Assembly: GCA_913020715.1 (NCBI GenBank)
Contig: CAJVZH010000014.1
Span: 1-48,718 of the forward strand
Length of the DNA stretch: 48,718 nucleotides
Source: an uncultured Gammaproteobacteria bacterium
Lineage (GTDB): Bacteria > Pseudomonadota > Gammaproteobacteria > PS1 > Pseudothioglobaceae
Reading direction: 5' to 3'
In this document: in pieces, positions 16,342 through 25,333 of the stretch
Numbering within the stretch: position 1 is the stretch's first letter
Layout of the letters: each line of letters begins with the position of its first letter
Translations under genes and position numbers: made by a program
Notes under the pieces: model-generated
The model's database searches: none
Told to the model about the DNA's origin: nothing
The model's input: only the letters and a program-made list of their open reading frames with translations

Positions 16342-17361
16342 TTATTTATAACCAATCCTTTGCATCAACGCCACTGCATCTGCCTGCAAAATGCCAGCAA
16401 TCGAAAGATTCATATCATCTTGCTTGAAAGCACCCCAAGCTGATACGATCTCATCGGAAGCAATACTTTGATTCGCTGGATACTCTTTATTTAGCGAGCC
16501 ATAAATTGCTTGGGCTTTAGGCGATGACAACCATTCTAGCAATTGGATCGCACCTTCTGCATTAGAAGCGTGTTTTGTCACACCGGCACCAGATACATTA
16601 ACATGCACACCCGTTATTTCTTGATTCGCCCAGAAAAGACTTAGTGGTGCATCTGGCGTTTCTTCAATCAAACGACCAAAGTAGTATGTGTTTACTAAGC
16701 CAACATCACACTGACCAGCAAGAATTGCATTCATCACGTGAGAATCCTTTGCGTTAGGTGTGGCTGCAAGGTTATTTACCCAGCCGCTGACAATTACTTC
16801 AGCGCCATCTTCACCTTCATTGTGGATAATTGAAGCCACCAGAGATTTGGTATAAATCTTTTTGCTGGTCCTAAGGCAAAGTCTGCCTTGCCATTTGTCA
16901 TCAGCCAAATCCGCGTAAGTAGACAGTTCAGATGGCTCAACACGCTCTGTGCTGTAAACAATTGTTCTGGCACGAACAGAAAGGCCCGTCCATAAACCCT
17001 CGGGATCCCTTAAATGAGGTGAAATATTATTCTGAAGTGCGTCCGTCAAAACGGGGCGAAAAACATCTTGTGTCCCTGCATACCAAAGGTCTCCAGCATC
17101 AACCGTCATAAACATATCTGCCGGTGTATTTTTTCCTTCTAACTTCATGCGCTCTATCAAGTCGCCGCCCTTTCCGGTCAAATAATTAACTTCGATACCA
17201 GTATCTTTAGTGAACTGCTCGAATAAGGGCTGAATTAAATGCTCTTTTCTTGAACTATAAACGGTGACTACTTCACCCGCTGCAGCTTGAACTAAAGTGA
17301 TTGAACCCACGACAAGGGTTGTAAGTGCCAAAATAGACACGATAATACGTTTAGTAAACAT
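16342..17361 (-). CDS. Fe(3+) ABC transporter substrate-binding protein (FbpA/FutA type)
   Basis: A 339-residue periplasmic binding protein. A Sec signal peptide covers about the first 26 residues, ending near VQAAAGE. Mature-protein signatures are VTVYSSRKE at the start and a double tyrosine in NTYYFGRL, the pair that usually coordinates ferric iron in this family. The open frame begins at 17397, but the ATG at 17361 follows a GGAAAA ribosome binding site and starts cleanly at the signal peptide. A Fur-box-like sequence lies just upstream (17396-17418). With the flanking ATPase and permease it forms a complete ferric uptake system. Confidence 0.92.
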   Translation of the reverse strand: MFTKRIIVSILALTTLVVGSITLVQAAAGEVVTVYSSRKEHLIQPLFEQFTKDTGIEVNYLTGKGGDLIERMKLEGKNTPADMFMTVDAGDLWYAGTQDVFRPVLTDALQNNISPHLRDPEGLWTGLSVRARTIVYSTERVEPSELSTYADLADDKWQGRLCLRTSKKIYTKSLVASIIHNEGEDGAEVIVSGWVNNLAATPNAKDSHVMNAILAGQCDVGLVNTYYFGRLIEETPDAPLSLFWANQEITGVHVNVSGAGVTKHASNAEGAIQLLEWLSSPKAQAIYGSLNKEYPANQSIASDEIVSAWGAFKQDDMNLSIAGILQADAVALMQRIGYK

Positions 17362-17395
17362 TGGTTTTTCCAATATAAATAAGTAGTTTAATTTC

Positions 17396-17418
17396 AAATG
17401 ATAATCAATATCATTTGC
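17396..17418 (-). promoter_or_regulatory. Fur-box-like palindrome upstream of the iron-binding protein gene
   Basis: AAATGATA (17396-17403) and TATCATTT (17409-17416) are a perfect 8-bp inverted repeat with a 5-base spacer. Read from 17400, the 19-base window matches 14 of 19 positions of the GATAATGATAATCATTATC Fur consensus. A second small palindrome, TGATAC-ACA-GTATCA (17422-17436), runs into the stop codon of the ATPase gene. The site lies inside the operon, which suggests an internal iron-regulated promoter. Confidence 0.65.
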
Positions 17419-17433
17419 ATATGATACACAGTA

Positions 17434-18084
17434 TCAATTAATACGCAACTGTTTTTTATCAATTTGGCCTATTTTATCAGCAAAATTTTCAGCTTCATTT
17501 TGGTCGTGCGTTACCAAGATTGAGGTAACACCTTCTTTCTTTAAAATCTCCCTCACTTCCTTAACTAATTGGTCGCGATGGGATTTGTCCAAACTTGAAA
17601 AAGGCTCATCTAATAACAGTAACTTTGGCGAAGTTGCCAGTGATCTAGCCAAGCAAACCCGTTGCTGTTCACCACCGGAAAGCTGGTGTGGGTATTTTTC
17701 CTCTATTCCATCAAGACAAATTAGTTGCAACAATTCGCTAACTTTTTTTACCTTATTTTCTTTACTTAACTCATTGATTCCAAAACAAATGTTTTGAAAA
17801 ACAGTCATGTGTGGAAATAAAGCGTAATCTTGAAAGACCATGCCAATTTCTCTTTGCTCAGGGCGCATTTGATGCGTGCCATTACTGCTTAGGTCGTTGC
17901 CATCAAGTACAACGGCACCGCTCTGTGCAGATTCCAGTCCGGCAATAAAACGAAGTGCCGAACTTTTGCCGCTACCGCTGTCGCCGAGGAGTGCAAAAAT
18001 ATCGCCACTTTCAAGCACAAGATTAAATCCTTCCAATACTTGATTGTCATCAAATGAAATTGTGAGATCAGAGACGCTTAACAT
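17434..18084 (-). CDS. ABC transporter ATP-binding protein, ferric-iron type, short form
   Basis: A 216-residue ABC ATPase. Walker A is GDSGSGKSS at residues 34-42, the signature is LSGGEQQR at 135-142, Walker B is LLLLDEP at 155-161 and the switch histidine is H193. It is first in the ferric uptake operon and should energise the permease encoded downstream. FbpC-type ATPases usually have about 340-350 residues with a C-terminal regulatory domain; this one ends right after the nucleotide-binding domain. The stop is followed by palindromes rather than a continued frame, so it is probably a genuinely short form. A Fur-box-like site lies just upstream. Confidence 0.88.
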   Translation of the reverse strand: MLSVSDLTISFDDNQVLEGFNLVLESGDIFALLGDSGSGKSSALRFIAGLESAQSGAVVLDGNDLSSNGTHQMRPEQREIGMVFQDYALFPHMTVFQNICFGINELSKENKVKKVSELLQLICLDGIEEKYPHQLSGGEQQRVCLARSLATSPKLLLLDEPFSSLDKSHRDQLVKEVREILKKEGVTSILVTHDQNEAENFADKIGQIDKKQLRIN

Positions 18085-18097
18085 GCTAAATACAAAT

Positions 18098-18116
18098 AGT
18101 AATGATTCTCATTATT
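18098..18116 (-). promoter_or_regulatory. Fur box upstream of the ferric uptake operon
   Basis: The 19-base window agrees with the Fur consensus at 14 positions, with the core AATGAT-TCT-CATTAT nearly symmetric. It lies 14 bases upstream of the ATPase start and in the gap shared with the divergent cation exporter gene. Fur itself is encoded at 31226-31633 in this window. Confidence 0.7.
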
Positions 18117-18208
18117 ATATAAGAAAAACTTTTTTTTGCAATATACGCCAAATTAATCATTATCGAGTTTGACTGTAAGAACTAAGCAGATAACATAAAA
18201 TAGCCTTA

Positions 18209-19339
18209 ATGGATTCTATCACTCGCAGCAAAGCCAGCCAAAAAGTTACCCTAGTCGGAGCAGTAATCGATTTTTTACTGTCCATTCTTAAAATCTCTGT
18301 CGGCTTTATTGGCAACTCAGGGGCACTTATCGCAGACGGCATTCACTCGTTTTCTGACCTACTGTCTGACTGGGTTGTTTGGTATGCTGCCAAACACGCA
18401 GGCGAAGCACCTGATGCTGAACACCCCTACGGTCATGAGCGGTTCGAAACGGTTGCTACATTGGGGCTTAGTATTTTTCTTGCCATCATTGGTACGGGTA
18501 TTATTTTTGACGCCGCACAACGCCTATCGGATACAGGGCAATTAAGTCATGCCCCTTGGTTACTTGCCGTTGCCACCCTTTCGATTATCAGCAAAGAAGC
18601 TTTGTATTGGTATACATTAATTGTTGCCAAAAAAGTTAAATCCGATATGCTAAAAGCCAATGCTTGGCATCACCGCTCAGATGCATTTTCATCTATTGTG
18701 GTATTGATTGGCATTTATGGAGCCGCTCAGGGTTATTTTTATCTAGACTCTATTGCAGCGATAATTGTCGGCCTAATGATTATCTTTATCGCCTGGAAAT
18801 TGGGTATTGGCGCAACAAAAGAACTGGTAGATACCTCTATCGATGCTGAGGATATTACAAGGCTGCGCACTGCACTTTCTGAAATTAAAGGCGTCAACAG
18901 TGTGCATTCCTTACGCACAAGACGAAATGGCCATAAGATCTCAGCTGATGTTCACGTACAAGTCAACCCATTTTTGTCGGTTAGCGAAGGACATATCATT
19001 AGTGTCAGTGTCGAACGTGTTGCCAAGGATTGTGTTGAAGGCTTAAACGACGTGACTGTTCATATCGACCCTGAGGATGATGATGAAAGCACTCCTTACG
19101 AAAACCTTCCTGAACGCGCCCAAGCCAGAAGAATTCTGCAGCAAGCGTTAAAACTTGAGCAATGCGACTACGAAATCGAGCGCACACAACTCCATTATCT
19201 CGACGGCAAAATACTGGTGGACTTCTTCCTTTCGCTTGATTATTTACAAACTGTTGACGCACAAGAAATCAACAATCAGCTATCGAGCATCGTCGGAAAA
19301 TTACCTGGTTTTGGCGAAGTTAAGGTGTACTTCGGCTAG
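18209..19339 (+). CDS. Cation diffusion facilitator (CDF) family exporter
   Basis: A 376-residue CDF transporter with six transmembrane helices followed by a C-terminal cytoplasmic metal-sensing domain. The TM2 metal site is HSFSD at residues 46-50, next to the conserved ADG, and the TM5 site is HHRSD, so both are of the HxxxD type associated with zinc. The HPYGHERFE loop is the usual CDF signature. The protein is longer than FieF (300 residues), with an extra ~80-residue C-terminal segment after the sensing domain. It exchanges a divalent metal for protons at the inner membrane. Divergence from a Fur-regulated iron operon could suggest iron, but the metal cannot be fixed from sequence. Confidence 0.88.
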   Translation: MDSITRSKASQKVTLVGAVIDFLLSILKISVGFIGNSGALIADGIHSFSDLLSDWVVWYAAKHAGEAPDAEHPYGHERFETVATLGLSIFLAIIGTGIIFDAAQRLSDTGQLSHAPWLLAVATLSIISKEALYWYTLIVAKKVKSDMLKANAWHHRSDAFSSIVVLIGIYGAAQGYFYLDSIAAIIVGLMIIFIAWKLGIGATKELVDTSIDAEDITRLRTALSEIKGVNSVHSLRTRRNGHKISADVHVQVNPFLSVSEGHIISVSVERVAKDCVEGLNDVTVHIDPEDDDESTPYENLPERAQARRILQQALKLEQCDYEIERTQLHYLDGKILVDFFLSLDYLQTVDAQEINNQLSSIVGKLPGFGEVKVYFG

Positions 19340-19343
19340 CACT

Positions 19344-19814
19344 CTATAACGCGTGGTAAGCGTGGCAAATAGCGCCAGCTAACGCATCTGCAGCGTCCGC
19401 TTGTGGCGCCTTGTTAAGTTTTAATAATTGTTGCACCATAAAAGAGACTTGTTCTTTACCTGCATGGCCTTTTCCAACAATTGCCTTTTTGATTTGATTA
19501 GGACTGTAATCCACAATGGGTAGGTCTTGTGTGCCAACAGCTGAGATAATCGCACCTCGTGCATGCCCCAACTTAATCGCAGCATCCGGATTGGGGCGAT
19601 CTGGGCGCATAAATGCTCGCTCAATAACAACAATATCGACTTCGTTTTTTTCGAGTATTTCCTTAATGCCTTTAAAAATTGTAATAATTCGCTGATTAAA
19701 ATCACCCTCGGTGCGAATGCAACCGCTTGAAAGGTAGGTAAACTTAAGTTTGTTTGCAGTAATAAGGCCAAAACCGGTTATTCTCGAGCCTGGATCAACG
19801 CCAAGTATATTCAT
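19344..19814 (-). CDS. ruvC: Holliday-junction resolvase RuvC
   Basis: A 156-residue RuvC, the endonuclease that cuts Holliday junctions moved by RuvAB. The acidic catalytic residues are seen in the N-terminal GVDPGSR (D7), in VVIERAFM and in the C-terminal DAADALAGAICHA. The open frame extends to 19865, but ATG at 19814 gives the canonical MNILGVDPGSR beginning. It is separated from ruvB (26845) by several kilobases, and ruvA is not in the window, so the usual ruvCAB cluster is split in this genome. Confidence 0.94.
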   Translation of the reverse strand: MNILGVDPGSRITGFGLITANKLKFTYLSSGCIRTEGDFNQRIITIFKGIKEILEKNEVDIVVIERAFMRPDRPNPDAAIKLGHARGAIISAVGTQDLPIVDYSPNQIKKAIVGKGHAGKEQVSFMVQQLLKLNKAPQADAADALAGAICHAYHAL

Positions 19815-19867
19815 GATCGCTATTCTAACAGCTATAATCTGAGACCTTTGAATAAAAGGGACCACCC

Positions 19868-20230
19868 ATGGCCGTTATTGACTTATCGCAACACAATTTT
19901 GATGAAGCTATCTCTAATAACGAAATCATCATGCTTGATTTTTGGGCTCCCTGGTGCGGACCTTGCCTGCAATTTGCGCCTACTTTTGAACAGGCTTCAG
20001 AACAAATCGACGAGGTAGTGTTTGCCAAAGTCAATACCGAAGATGAACAATTCTTGGCGTCTCGCTTTGCCATTCGCTCTATTCCAACACTTATGATTTT
20101 TCGCCAAGGCATTGGGATCTTTTCACATTCCGGCACTCTGGCAATTGGCGATATTAAAGATTTAATTGCAAAAGCAAAAGACCTTGATATGGATGTCGTT
20201 AGAAAAGAAATAACCGCAGAAAGCAAGTAG
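19868..20230 (+). CDS. Thioredoxin-family protein
   Basis: A 120-residue thioredoxin fold with the active site WCGPC (C30, C33) inside FWAPWCGPC and the cis-proline in SIPTLMIF. It has no signal peptide, so it is a cytoplasmic dithiol reductase. It lacks the zinc-binding N-terminal extension of thioredoxin 2 but carries a slightly longer charged C-terminus than thioredoxin 1. It is divergent from ruvC and converges on the Spx-like gene with a one-base gap. Which reductase partner it uses cannot be told from the window. Confidence 0.9.
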   Translation: MAVIDLSQHNFDEAISNNEIIMLDFWAPWCGPCLQFAPTFEQASEQIDEVVFAKVNTEDEQFLASRFAIRSIPTLMIFRQGIGIFSHSGTLAIGDIKDLIAKAKDLDMDVVRKEITAESK

Positions 20231-20231
20231 T

Positions 20232-20573
20232 TTATCCAACAAACTGGTCGTATTTCTCTTCTGTAAATCCTACAACAACCACTCCCCCGCTGACAAGCAC
20301 TGGGCGTTTTATTATTGTTGGCTGTGCAATTAGTAGTTCAATTGTGATATTGCTTTTCTGCAATTCTGAAAGCGATCGATAAGTACTTGAGCGTTTGTTT
20401 ACCAAGGCCTCCCAGCCAATGGATTCAATCCAAACCTTAATCGTATCAACAGATAATGGCGTTTGCCTGAAGTCTATAAATTGATAATGGGCGTTGTGTG
20501 CGCTTAAATACTTACAGGCTTTTTTTACTGTATCGCAATTCTTAATACCATAAACTGTAATTTCAACACTCAT
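20232..20573 (-). CDS. ArsC/Spx/MgsR-family protein (YffB-like)
   Basis: A 113-residue ArsC-like thioredoxin-fold protein. The active site CDTVKKA has a single cysteine followed by the family's KK pair, as in YffB, rather than the CxxC of Spx. The conserved arginine in IIKRPVL is present. The ATG at 20573 gives the classic start MSVEITVYGIKNC; the open frame extends further upstream into the neighbouring gene. It is the last gene of the long minus-strand cluster that begins with ruvB. YffB-like proteins are thought to be glutathione-dependent thiol reductases, but their role is unclear. Confidence 0.85.
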   Translation of the reverse strand: MSVEITVYGIKNCDTVKKACKYLSAHNAHYQFIDFRQTPLSVDTIKVWIESIGWEALVNKRSSTYRSLSELQKSNITIELLIAQPTIIKRPVLVSGGVVVVGFTEEKYDQFVG

Positions 20574-20583
20574 AAGGCGCTCT

Positions 20584-20994
20584 TTAGCGATCGAAAGGAG
20601 GCTTCTTAAACTTTTCACGCATCCAATTAAGCGCTTTAAAAGTGACTTCATTCTCAATCATTTCTCGCTCAAGCCGTTTTTTTCCAGGAAACTCCATCAA
20701 AAACAAGCCGACAATAATGGCCAGAATCCCCTGGCCCGGAGTGAATAGCATAACAAGCCCCAAAAGAACTAGCACGAGTCCCAGGGCACTTCTGCCAACA
20801 ACGACAATCAAGCGGCCAAAATGCTTAATTTCTAATTTATGATATTTTGTATTAGTAAAGTAATCGTGTGGGATTTTGGACACCAAAAACGGCGTAAAAA
20901 GCAAACTAGCAACAAAAATTAATGCCGAAGCTGTGACGACGAGAATAATGTAGTCTTCAAATTGAGTGTAGATATTTAGGGCAAAGTCTAACAT
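20584..20994 (-). CDS. PGPGW-type transmembrane protein
   Basis: A 136-residue membrane protein with an N-terminal helix (about 15-38) and a helical hairpin (about 85-120) around the motif [22 protein letters not shown], a variant of the PGPGW signature. The C-terminus ends in KKPPFDR, similar to family members. Function unknown. Its start overlaps the dtd stop by 7 bases and the Spx-like gene follows after 10 bases, so it belongs to the same transcription unit. Confidence 0.8.
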   Translation of the reverse strand: MLDFALNIYTQFEDYIILVVTASALIFVASLLFTPFLVSKIPHDYFTNTKYHKLEIKHFGRLIVVVGRSALGLVLVLLGLVMLFTPGQGILAIIVGLFLMEFPGKKRLEREMIENEVTFKALNWMREKFKKPPFDR

Positions 20995-21425
20995 GTTAAA
21001 AGAAAAGTAACGGGGCCATCATTAACAAGAGATACTTGCATATCAGCACCAAAAATACCCGATGCGACGTCAGTATGCTTGGACTTGAACGACTCCACCA
21101 TGTAGTCGTATAACCTTTCAGCCTCCATGGGGGGTTTCGCTGTAGAAAATCCCGGCCTTGTGCCAGACTTGGTGTCTGCCGCCAAAGTAAATTGAGAGAT
21201 AAGCAACACGCCGCCAGCAACATCGCTGACACTTAAATTCATCTTGTCTTGTGAATCAGCAAATACTCGATACGAAAGCAGCCTATTAATCATCTTATCT
21301 GCCTCAATTAAGGAGTCGTTTTTTTCAACACCAATAAAAACCAACAGGCCTTGATTAATCGCCCCAACAGTGTCGCCATCAACCACAACACTGGCGGATG
21401 ACACTCTTTGGATTAAGGCTTTCAT
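20988..21425 (-). CDS. dtd: D-aminoacyl-tRNA deacylase Dtd
   Basis: A 145-residue DTD, which hydrolyses D-amino acids (and mischarged glycine) from tRNAs. The two signatures that form the active site across the dimer, SQFTLAAD and NDGPVTF (with the Gly-cisPro), are both present, and the start [13 protein letters not shown] is canonical. It follows glyS by 9 bases. That pairing is functionally attractive because DTD edits glycine wrongly attached to tRNA-Ala. Confidence 0.95.
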   Translation of the reverse strand: MKALIQRVSSASVVVDGDTVGAINQGLLVFIGVEKNDSLIEADKMINRLLSYRVFADSQDKMNLSVSDVAGGVLLISQFTLAADTKSGTRPGFSTAKPPMEAERLYDYMVESFKSKHTDVASGIFGADMQVSLVNDGPVTFLLTC

Positions 21426-21434
21426 ATTCTCTGT

Positions 21435-23468
21435 CTAGGACGACAGGTATGAGATATCAGCTACCGACAAAAACAACGCTCTAACACGGCCAATTAACGC
21501 TAACCTTGCCTTGCGTAGATCTGGATCTTCAGCATTCACCATGACATGGTCAAAGAATGAGTCAATCACAGCCTTCAAACCCACAAGAGAGGTCATAATC
21601 GCTTGATAGTCTTTCTGTCCACTGAGTTGATCGGATACAGCTTTAATGGCCTCAAAAAGAGCAATTTCAGAATCTTCGAGTAGCAAAGACACATCCACCT
21701 CAGCGTCAGATTCGCAATCCTTCAACATGTTGGCAATGCGCTTATTGGCCTCAATTAAGCTGGCAGATTCGCTTTGCTGGGTAAAGGCGTTTAACGCCTC
21801 AACCCTTTGATGGAAATCAAGTGGCGACTCTGGGCTAACCGCAAGCACTGCCTCAAATACGTTGCCATCGACCTTGTTATCTCGGTAATACGCCTTTAAG
21901 CGTTCCATCATAAATTGATAAATCTTCGGTGACACGGTCTTATCTACCGAGTCTGTGTGCAGATTTAAAGACGACTCAATCAACGTTTTTAAATTTAACT
22001 CAAGCTTTGCTTCGACAAATATTCTCAATAAACCAAGCGCCAGACGTCTGAGGGCATAAGGATCTTTCGAGCCTGTTGGCCCTTGACCAATGCCATAAAT
22101 TCCAGTAATCGTATCCAATTTATCAGCAATCGCCACCACGAGACCACTTGGTGTTGAAGGTAAATCATCGCCTGCAAATCTTGGCTGATAGTGCTCTTTA
22201 ATTGCACTCGATACTACGTCGGACTCGCCGTCATTTTTGGCATAATAGCCACCCATCACACCTTGTAAATCAGCAAATTCACCAACCATTTCACTCAACA
22301 AATCGGTTTTTGCTAGAAGTCCCGCTCTTGCGCAAGAATCCTCATCAACGCCAATCATTTCTGCAATGGTGCTACTCAACTTCGCGATGCGCTTTGCTTT
22401 GTCACCCATCGACCCTAATGACTTCATAAATAGCACTTTATCCAAATCAACCAACCTGTCTTCCAATCGCTTAGCTTTGTCTTGCTCCCAGAAAAACTCA
22501 GAATCAGCAAGTCGAGGGCGGATCACGCGCTCATTACCATTAATAATGACGGATAAATCACTTGACTCAATATTGGCGACCGATATGAATGCTGGCAGTA
22601 AATTACCGCTCGTGTCGGTCATATGAAAATATTTTTGATGCGATTTCATTGCCGAAATCAACGCCTCCTCAGGAACGTCTAAAAACTTCTCGTCAAAATT
22701 TCCAGAAAAGGCCCTTGGGTATTCAACTAAAGCACACACTTCATCCAGTAGAGACTCGTCAATAACCGCTGTTGCGTTATTATCTTTGGCAACTGTGTTG
22801 ATTTGTTCGCGAATCGTCTCCTTGCGAACAGTGAAATCAACCTCAATATCAGACTTTTGCTTTATTAAGCTTTGGTATTGGCTAGCGTGAGTGATCTCAA
22901 ACGACTGCTCGCCGGTGAATCTTAAACCTCGGGTGACATTGCCACTATCAAGCCCCATTATATTTGCAGGAACAACAACGTCATCCAGCAACATCACTAG
23001 CCAGTGCACTGGCCGAACAAAAGAATAATCAAAATCACCCCAGTGCATGGCACGAGTAATCGGGATATTGTTAATGGCTCTTTCTACGGCGACTGGTAGA
23101 AGATTTATTGTTTTATCGCCCGCTTTTTCAGACTTAAAAAAGTAATAGTCTTTATCGCCTAGCGTTTGCTTTTCAAGAGCAGACACATCAACACCATTTG
23201 AACGTGAAAAACCTTCAATTGCTTTCTCAGGAGCGCCAACTGCAGGACCTTTGCGCTCAATTAGCTGATCCTCTTGTTCAGACTGTAAATCAGCAATATA
23301 GACGGCCAAGCGTCTTGGGGTGCTGAACGCTTTGACCTCGCCCACGGTTAAATCAAGTGATTTAAGCTCAGCAACAAGATTATCTTTTAATGCGTTTGAT
23401 AGTTTTTTAAGAAGCTTTGGAGGGAGTTCCTCCGTGCCCAATTCCAATAAGAAGTCATGCGTTTTCAT
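21435..23468 (-). CDS. glyS: Glycyl-tRNA synthetase beta subunit
   Basis: A 677-residue beta subunit of the bacterial alpha2beta2 glycyl-tRNA synthetase, full length for the family. The start [12 protein letters not shown] and the internal RKGPAVGAP and HQKYF signatures are typical, as is the C-terminal anticodon-binding region. The beta subunit binds tRNA; the catalytic alpha subunit is encoded by glyQ. Here glyQ is not adjacent but at 41175 on the other strand, about 18 kb away. glyS sits instead between minC and dtd within a long minus-strand unit. Confidence 0.95.
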   Translation of the reverse strand: MKTHDFLLELGTEELPPKLLKKLSNALKDNLVAELKSLDLTVGEVKAFSTPRRLAVYIADLQSEQEDQLIERKGPAVGAPEKAIEGFSRSNGVDVSALEKQTLGDKDYYFFKSEKAGDKTINLLPVAVERAINNIPITRAMHWGDFDYSFVRPVHWLVMLLDDVVVPANIMGLDSGNVTRGLRFTGEQSFEITHASQYQSLIKQKSDIEVDFTVRKETIREQINTVAKDNNATAVIDESLLDEVCALVEYPRAFSGNFDEKFLDVPEEALISAMKSHQKYFHMTDTSGNLLPAFISVANIESSDLSVIINGNERVIRPRLADSEFFWEQDKAKRLEDRLVDLDKVLFMKSLGSMGDKAKRIAKLSSTIAEMIGVDEDSCARAGLLAKTDLLSEMVGEFADLQGVMGGYYAKNDGESDVVSSAIKEHYQPRFAGDDLPSTPSGLVVAIADKLDTITGIYGIGQGPTGSKDPYALRRLALGLLRIFVEAKLELNLKTLIESSLNLHTDSVDKTVSPKIYQFMMERLKAYYRDNKVDGNVFEAVLAVSPESPLDFHQRVEALNAFTQQSESASLIEANKRIANMLKDCESDAEVDVSLLLEDSEIALFEAIKAVSDQLSGQKDYQAIMTSLVGLKAVIDSFFDHVMVNAEDPDLRKARLALIGRVRALFLSVADISYLSS

Positions 23469-23505
23469 GCAGGGTATTTTAGCGTATTGGCGATTTTAGT
23501 TTTGT

Positions 23506-24183
23506 CTAGATCAGTCTAAATCTTAAACGACCTTTGTCGAGGTCAATCATCACCGTTTTGCCTTTCAGTTTATCGGGTGTTTGATCAAATTGCTTGTAAA
23601 CACCGCCAATGGAGATTAGTTGCGCATCGAAGTCTTGAATGTAGATAGTCGCCGCCTCATTTTCAATACCCGCTATAACTTTGCCGGACACCGATTGATA
23701 AGCCCAAACACTTTGTTTAGCAACCAATTCACTTTCTTTTTCGGCCACATCAAGTAGCACCAAGTCACCTTTATCAACAACCACTTGGTCCTCGCCGGTA
23801 AGTCGATGATAAACAACAGTAGGTGGTACCGTTTGTGTTACTGGTTTTGGCGCTTGAATACTTGACTTGACTTCTTTCGTTTTCATCGGTTTTTTTGCAT
23901 CTGGAAAATGCGCTAAACCAGAAAAATTAGCAAAATCAATAAGCTCTTGCTTGTTGGAGCGAATACCAATAACAACCACTTGATTTTGCACCAAAATTTC
24001 CAGCATGACCGCAAGTTCGTTAGCCTGAAGATCATCACCTTTAATATCGAGAATAACGGGCAAATCCTGCAATTCATCCTTAAAAGATTTTGACTCTAGT
24101 AGCGTCGAAAAACTATCACAATCGCTTGAATCCACATCGATATTCGCTATGGACTCAGAATTAGTGGAAAGCTTAAATGGCAT
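23506..24183 (-). CDS. minC: Septum site-determining protein MinC
   Basis: A 225-residue MinC, the FtsZ antagonist of the Min system. The N-terminal domain (about 1-100) is followed by a linker (about 100-125) and a C-terminal beta-helix domain with KGDLVLLD, SGKVIAGIE and AQLISIGGVY, all typical of MinC_C. The motif that normally reads RSGQ, which contacts MinD, reads TGEDQ here. The ATG at 24183 is preferred over an in-frame TTG at 24195. minD and minE are not in the window; the gene is embedded between tolA and glyS. Confidence 0.85.
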   Translation of the reverse strand: MPFKLSTNSESIANIDVDSSDCDSFSTLLESKSFKDELQDLPVILDIKGDDLQANELAVMLEILVQNQVVVIGIRSNKQELIDFANFSGLAHFPDAKKPMKTKEVKSSIQAPKPVTQTVPPTVVYHRLTGEDQVVVDKGDLVLLDVAEKESELVAKQSVWAYQSVSGKVIAGIENEAATIYIQDFDAQLISIGGVYKQFDQTPDKLKGKTVMIDLDKGRLRFRLI

Positions 24184-24241
24184 AGGATGTGCCAAGTGCC
24201 ATCAACGTGTTTATCGGAGACGACGATTGAACCACGGCTGA

Positions 24242-25321
24242 TTAGTTAACCCTAAAGAAGAACATAATTTCAGTGTCAAACACACTTTGATCAGGTGCCA
24301 CTGGCAATGGTGATGCCTTGTAAACAGCTCGCTCAATTGAGTTTCTGAACGATTCTGCTTTATCACTATCATCGATAGTACAGTCTTGAACATTAACGGC
24401 CTCAACATAGCCATCTTCGTCTTGAATAATATAAACGTCACAACCCCAATCATCTTCTGCACCCATATAACGCCATTCATCTTTAACTCGTGCAGCAATT
24501 AAACCGATGTAACTGGACTTCAATTTAGAGAATTGATCTTCAACCACCAGCTCTCTTTCTTGATCCTCTTCTGCTTGAATTTCTTGCGTCAGTGACCTTG
24601 CTTCTTGATCCTTCTCAAAGAGTTCAGCTTCAGCAGCGCGCTCTTTCTCCAGTTGTTCTTTTTTCTTACGCTCTTCTTCAGTAAGTTGCTTGGCGAGTTC
24701 TTCTTGCTCTTCTGCCTCTTTTGCCTTGGCCTCTGCCTCTTGAGCTTTGAGTTCAGCTTCAGCGGCTTTGGCTTCAGTCTCTTTTCTTACTTCGTCCGCC
24801 AGCTGTTTTTGCTTTTCAGCCTCCAGCGCATCCGCTTCAGCTAACTCTTTTTTCCTAGACGCCTCCGCTGCCTTGGCTTCCGTTACTTTTCTTTCTTTGT
24901 CGGCCACTTGTTTTTTCTTTATTGCTTCTTCAGCCTTTTCTTCCTCATCTTTTCGATGTTCTTCAGCGTGCTTTTGTTCTTTTTTAGCGTCCTCAGATTG
25001 CTGTATCTCGTTCTCTAATCTGTCTTTCTTTTTTTGCTCAAGATCAACCAGTCTTTGTCGCTCGGCCTTAATTACTTCAACATCAATAGTAACCGCCTTG
25101 GTTGGTACAGATTGCTGCGCGCCCGCTTTTTGTTCAGGCATCTCCCAGCTCTCCACTTTAGCGTAAAGCATGCCAACAGCCAAAGTAACATGAATAATCA
25201 CGGCAAAGGCAAAGGCAATTGGATGCTTGCGCGCAATTCTCACCATTGGGTGAACTACGGCAACGATCAAACCGGTAAATAAATTAACAATAAAATTTAA
25301 AAACTTTTTTAACTGTTCCAT
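24242..25321 (-). CDS. tolA: Cell-envelope integrity protein TolA
   Basis: A 359-residue TolA: one N-terminal transmembrane helix (about 34-54), a long Lys/Glu/Ala-rich helical stalk (about 85-255) that spans the periplasm, and a compact C-terminal domain with a cysteine pair (in DDWGCDVYI and NVQDCTID). TolA links the inner-membrane TolQR motor to Pal and TolB at the outer membrane during division. The low-complexity stalk creates a long meaningless open frame on the other strand. The gene follows tolR by 12 bases; tolB and pal, usually next, are absent here. Confidence 0.93.
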   Translation of the reverse strand: MEQLKKFLNFIVNLFTGLIVAVVHPMVRIARKHPIAFAFAVIIHVTLAVGMLYAKVESWEMPEQKAGAQQSVPTKAVTIDVEVIKAERQRLVDLEQKKKDRLENEIQQSEDAKKEQKHAEEHRKDEEEKAEEAIKKKQVADKERKVTEAKAAEASRKKELAEADALEAEKQKQLADEVRKETEAKAAEAELKAQEAEAKAKEAEEQEELAKQLTEEERKKKEQLEKERAAEAELFEKDQEARSLTQEIQAEEDQERELVVEDQFSKLKSSYIGLIAARVKDEWRYMGAEDDWGCDVYIIQDEDGYVEAVNVQDCTIDDSDKAESFRNSIERAVYKASPLPVAPDQSVFDTEIMFFFRVN

Positions 25322-25333
25322 AAAGGGTCTTAT

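Noticed and set aside
24747-25166. 139-residue Ser/Ala/Phe-rich plus-strand open frame
   Set aside because: It is the antisense shadow of the Lys/Glu/Ala-rich stalk of tolA; such low-complexity coding regions leave the opposite strand free of stops.
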